From contig NZ_JADBDS010000005.1 in NCBI RefSeq assembly GCF_014873705.1, positions 372,001 through 436,000 of the forward strand: a stretch of DNA of 64,000 nucleotides, written 5' to 3'. Under the pieces are notes generated by a model that worked only from the letters and a program-made list of their open reading frames with translations, made no database searches and had not been told where the DNA came from. Below are positions 60,709 through 64,000 of this stretch, piece after piece. This stretch comes from Mycobacterium sp. OAS707. GTDB lineage: Bacteria > Actinomycetota > Actinomycetes > Mycobacteriales > Mycobacteriaceae. The position numbers were made by a program, and so were the translations under genes. The number at the start of each line of letters is the position of its first letter. Within the stretch, counting starts at the first letter, position 1.

Positions 60709-62086
60709 CGCGTCGGCAACCCCGTGCGGGGAGCTGTTCTGTCCCAGTTTGTTCGGGTCGGCGTTGTCCACCCCGGACCGGCCTAGGTCGACGGCCGCCG
60801 TTACCGTGACAGCCGCGCAGCCGAGCGATCCCCTCAAAGCGCTGATCGGGCTGTTCATCAGCAACGGCACGGCCGATCACCCGGATGCGGGACTGTTGAT
60901 CGGCAACGGTTATCAGGGGGCACCCGGACAGCGCGGCGGCAACGGCGGACTGCTATTCGGAAACGGCGGCGCCGGCGGGGTCGGCGTCGCCGGAGTCAAC
61001 AACGGGGCCGGCGGCCACGGCGGCAACGCCGGCTTGATCGGCAATGGCGGCGCTGGCGGCGCCGGAGCGAACGCCACCGCGACGAGCGCCGCGGGGGCTG
61101 GTGGTAACGGCGGCAACGCTGGACTCCTAGGCAACGGCGGGGCCGGCGGGGTCGGCGGCAACGGCGCCCGAGGCGCCGATGGAGTCAATCCTGTCGAGAA
61201 CGTGACAAATGGCAAAGCCCCGACAGGCGATCACGGTGCCAGCGCCGCACATGACTTCGGCGACATCACCGGGGGTCAAGGCGATCCCGGGACTGCCGGA
61301 GGTCCTGGACAGATCGGCGGCGACGGCGGTGGAGGCGGGGCCGGGTCCACTTTTTCTGGCCACGCGACCGGTGGAGCTGGGGGTGCCGGTGGGGCCGGAG
61401 GCGAGGGCGCTCCGGGCGGCAACGGCGGTGCGGGCGGCACAGGCAGTTCCGACGTCGGCGAGGGCGTCGGTGGTGTCGGCGGCGCTGGTGGCAACGGAGG
61501 CGCGGGCGCTTCCGGTGGAAACGGCGGTTTCGGCGGCACAGGCATCACGACCGATGGCACAGGCCGCGGCGGAACCGGCGGCGCTGGCGGGAACGGCGGG
61601 ACAGGCGCCAACGGTGGCAACGGCGGAACGGGCGGCGTCGCTCAAGGAACCGACGCTATCGGCGGCAATGGCGGCGCCGGCGGTAACGGAGGTAGCGGTG
61701 CGCCCGGTGGCGCCGGCACAAACGGGGCGCCGGGCGGCCAGGGTGGCCGCGGCGGCGTCCTCGCCGGCACCGGAGGCGCGGGCGGTGCCGGCGGCACAGG
61801 CGGTACGGGCGGCACCGGTGCCAACGGTGGCAACGGTGGCAATGGCGGCGACGCTGGGCGGGTGTTCGAAAACGGCGGGAAGGGCACTGGCGGTATAGGT
61901 GGCGCCGCGGGTCTTGGCGGAGCTGGCGGAGCAGGAGGTGCCGGTGGTAGCGGCGGTTCCGGGGGCGCCGGCGGTGCCGGCGGCCTGATCGGAGGCACTG
62001 GCGCAACAGGGTCTAATGGCACTAACGGCACCGCCGGCGACAACGGCCAATCCGGCAGCGACGGCACAGCGGGGCACAACGGCTGA
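60557..62086 (+). CDS. PGRS-type glycine-rich protein without PE domain (509 aa)
   Basis: Signal-like N-terminus (IVRHSLTAGIAIAGASFWLA), a spacer with CGELFCPSLFG, then the family motif FISNGTADHPDAGLLIGNGY at about 95. From about residue 125 to the end it is GGxGGx repeats (GNGGAGGVGVAGVNNGAGGH), with a non-repeat island ASAAHDFGDITGGQ. The C-terminus is GTAGDNGQSGSDGTAGHNG. It is the largest of the four members in the window. Probably exported and surface-displayed. Confidence 0.82.
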   Translation: MMTAIVRHSLTAGIAIAGASFWLAAPHGAPVASAPPALRLVSVDSPLPLAPASATPCGELFCPSLFGSALSTPDRPRSTAAVTVTAAQPSDPLKALIGLFISNGTADHPDAGLLIGNGYQGAPGQRGGNGGLLFGNGGAGGVGVAGVNNGAGGHGGNAGLIGNGGAGGAGANATATSAAGAGGNGGNAGLLGNGGAGGVGGNGARGADGVNPVENVTNGKAPTGDHGASAAHDFGDITGGQGDPGTAGGPGQIGGDGGGGGAGSTFSGHATGGAGGAGGAGGEGAPGGNGGAGGTGSSDVGEGVGGVGGAGGNGGAGASGGNGGFGGTGITTDGTGRGGTGGAGGNGGTGANGGNGGTGGVAQGTDAIGGNGGAGGNGGSGAPGGAGTNGAPGGQGGRGGVLAGTGGAGGAGGTGGTGGTGANGGNGGNGGDAGRVFENGGKGTGGIGGAAGLGGAGGAGGAGGSGGSGGAGGAGGLIGGTGATGSNGTNGTAGDNGQSGSDGTAGHNG

Positions 62087-63448
62087 CACGGTCGACCGCG
62101 TTAAATAACGAGTTGTGCGGAGCCAGGCTGGGGATCCTCGGGTGTAGGCCGAGCGGTCGCCGTCGCAATCTCGACGTCGCACTCGGCATGACCGTGCTGA
62201 TCCACCAGCTGCCTCGGCATATGCGGGGTTCAGTGCAATTCGTCGCTCGCGGTCCTGCCATCGGGGGAGCTCCTAGCCACAGGAGGACTCAACCGACGCG
62301 AATAGTCATGTACGGCCACATCGTCGAAATCGTTGCGGCACTTATAGTCGAGGCCCAGCGAGGACTGCAAGAGTCGGCACGGCACCGTCCAAGCTGCCTG
62401 TCGCGGACGGGTGCGTCAGTCCCCCGGCGGGGGAGCGGCGCCCAAGGTGAACCACCATCGGGACTTGTTCCTCACCACAGTGCCCCGGCCGTGCTGGATT
62501 CATCCGATGCATTAACCCGCTGCGTTATTGCCGCGCACCCGCACCGCTTCCAATTCGGGACTATCTCGTTAACGGTGTTTCCGGCGGTTTTCATCAGTAG
62601 GTTTCGGCCACCGAGGCGGCGGTCGCCGAAGGTGAGCGCTAACGCGTCGAGCGCTGGCTTGCACCCCGTCTTCGGTGGTGCCAACCGAGGAAGGGCAACT
62701 GAGAACACCGTTTGGGAATTGAAATGCCTTGTAGAACAGCGGATGTCACGTCGAGCTTAACATAATCTCTGTTATCAGGCGGACTCCTTCACAAGCCGTG
62801 GTGTAGTGGGGAGTGGAGGCAATCTGGGCGCGATGGAGGAGGCAATTTATCGGCGGATCTCTCACCGAATCTCGCCATGGGCTTGGCGTGGTCGCGCAAC
62901 GCAACTGAAGACTGATTGCCTGTTACAGCACGTCGAACCCTTCTCACTCATTCTGATCCGTGCACGTCACAGAAACCGGCCCGGCGGAGAGTGGTTGAAA
63001 GGGACGTCCCGTAGAGGACGGTGGCAGGCGGCAACTATCGACGGAGTTGAGCACGCGATGCCTCAGCCACGCCGTGTCCGTGATGGTGGGGTCTGGGCAC
63101 AGGTGGAGGTCGTTCCGCGCTTATCTTCGCAGTGTCATGTGGAGAAATGAGCGATCAATCACCTCAACGGATTTCTTGTGGTCGTGCCCTGAAAAGACGG
63201 CATCCACCCCTACCTCGACAGCACGCTATTTCACATCGCGTGCGCGCGATGTCAGACCGCGAGGTCGGTTCTCTACGCCAGCCACAGTCCAGTTGTTTAC
63301 CGACGAAAGACTTCACTATTGGACGAGCCGCGGCCTCACCCCAGGGAGATGAACGCGTCGCGCGCACGGTCGAGCATCGAAGCGAACGGATCAAGTGTCG
63401 CACTGGCAGTCGCGAGGTTTGCGCTCTTGTGAGGCCGAGTGGGTGCGA
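62087..63448. other. Long gene-free stretch
   Basis: About 1.36 kb. The longest forward frame (62113-62760) has Arg/Pro/Ser-rich, shadow-like composition, no family motif and no ribosome site. Nothing is supported; it looks like decayed DNA. Confidence 0.5.
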
Positions 63449-63655
63449 TGCTTTCTTTCGGCCATCCGCGCGCGCCCTCGTGACTGCCCGGTCGAGGTCG
63501 TCATCATCGAAGACGTCGCGCAGCTTGCTGAACTCTTCAGCATCTTCGTGCTCTGCGTGGGTCAGCACGGCCCTCTGAAGTTCCTTGGCGTTCTTTTCCT
63601 CCTGGAGACGCGCATTGGCGATACCTTCACCGTACGGGACTTTTCGGCGTGTCAT
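63449..63655 (-). pseudogene. Possible hemerythrin (HHE) domain remnant
   Basis: The leftward frame from ATG 63655 reads NAKELQRAVLTHAEHEDAEE followed by FSKLRDVFDDDDLDRAVTRA, like the last helix of an HHE-domain protein (H..HE..EEF). After about 63449 the frame loses any homology. A whole HHE domain would need a longer N-terminal part. Confidence 0.35.
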
Positions 63656-64000
63656 GGGGCGGATCACCAATCCGCGTCAGATCGCCAGCGGCGCCGACCG
63701 TGGGTGGAGCGCAGCGGGACCACGCTGCAGCACGCGAGCCAGCCAGCGACTGGCACCGATCATCGAGTAGACCGTGCGAGACCAGCGTCGGTCCTATCTA
63801 CGTGCCTGCAGTGGACGGTCTGTAGTGGTACGTCGGTTGTGGACAGCCTGCAGTGGCCTCCAATTACCGTTCCAGACAGCGGTTCTCGGCGTCGTCGTGG
63901 GCTCGGGCCGTGGATTGTGCGCCGAGCTGCTGCTGCTTCTGATCTCTGCTAAGCATTTGGTGGGAGGATCGGTTGGATCCCGTCCGGACGTCGAAAATGG
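63656..64000. other. Window end, no gene seen
   Basis: No supported frame. GCCTGCAGTGG occurs twice (about 63809 and 63847) with no obvious purpose. Confidence 0.4.

Noticed and set aside
60900..62080. Regular GGCGGCAACGGCGG-like repetition suspected as CRISPR or satellite DNA
   Set aside because: The unit is a codon-level Gly-Gly-Asn/Ala repeat in one intact frame, without spacers.
61127..62182. Leftward 351-codon frame and Pro-rich frames opposite the PGRS repeats
   Set aside because: They are translations of the complement of GGC/GGN repeats, giving Ala/Thr or Pro strings.
62113..62760. Forward 215-codon frame
   Set aside because: No motif, no ribosome site and composition like decayed DNA.
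1..64000. Search for tRNA, rRNA, insertion sequences and integrase
   Set aside because: No cloverleaf-like GGTTCGAATC arm in proper context, no rRNA signature and no DDE or recombinase motif was found by eye; a tool search would be decisive.

Overview
The window looks like a chromosomal piece of a non-tuberculous, probably fast-growing Mycobacterium/Mycolicibacterium. It is GC-rich and carries several mycobacterial signature families: LpqH-type lipoprotein, DUF732 secreted protein, Mce-associated membrane proteins, mycofactocin-coupled SDRs, a DUF4226-like protein, PGRS-type glycine-rich proteins and many FadD/FadE/EchA paralogues. No rRNA, tRNA, CRISPR array, transposase or integrase was recognised by eye.

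Bases 1-34,300 are a dense acyl-CoA catabolic island. From left to right: a cut-off TetR regulator; a VOC protein, an SDR and an isochorismatase-like hydrolase with a decayed FadD tail; a double-headed TetR regulator divergent from an amidohydrolase, with two tandem palindromes between them; a thiolase with a Zn-less DUF35 partner; a MaoC hydratase, lipid-transfer thiolase and FadD operon; a block of small secreted proteins and a ferredoxin; a fused FadE, a second FadE and a half-size FadE; an operon FadD, mycofactocin SDR, MaoC, FadE, EchA; a family III CoA-transferase; a leftward EchA-hydrolase pair; a leftward amidohydrolase, thiolase, DUF35, small protein, SDR operon; and a fused double CoA-transferase with TetR and a 3-hydroxyisobutyrate-dehydrogenase-like enzyme. 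Together these give activation (FadD, CoA-transferase), alpha-beta dehydrogenation (FadE), hydration (MaoC, EchA), alcohol oxidation (SDRs) and thiolytic or retro-aldol cleavage (thiolase, DUF35/Ltp pairs). The substrate cannot be read from sequence; a cyclic, sterol-like or terpenoid carboxylate or alcohol would fit. Four promoters in the island share a palindrome of the form AACCTAGTnnACTAGGTT, suggesting one repressor for several operons.

Bases 34,400-37,600 hold an operon with a membrane protein, a heme-copper oxidase subunit III homologue, a subunit IV homologue and a TetR regulator, preceded by a perfect 10-bp-arm palindrome. Two small conserved-type hypotheticals follow. From 37,750 come two orphan Mce-associated membrane proteins and a deletion scar joining two truncated genes.

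Bases 39,800-64,000 are looser and accessory in character: a DUF2637 protein, a DUF4226-like repeat protein, PE-less PGRS proteins sharing a signal sequence, a peptidase-like protein fused to autotransporter-type beta-helix repeats, a PQQ-propeller membrane protein, a cluster of pseudogene fragments (luciferase-like monooxygenase, nitroreductase, methyltransferase), a 0.55-kb segmental duplication, and three tandem transmembrane TIR proteins. The TIR tandem (55,157-58,951) is the most striking element. Each copy has an N-terminal cytoplasmic TIR domain keeping the NADase-type glutamate, one membrane helix, a Pro-rich stalk and an ankyrin-like extracytoplasmic domain. The TIR halves are nearly identical and the outer halves diverge. 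It may be an undescribed membrane-bound TIR sensing or defence module; that function is inference.
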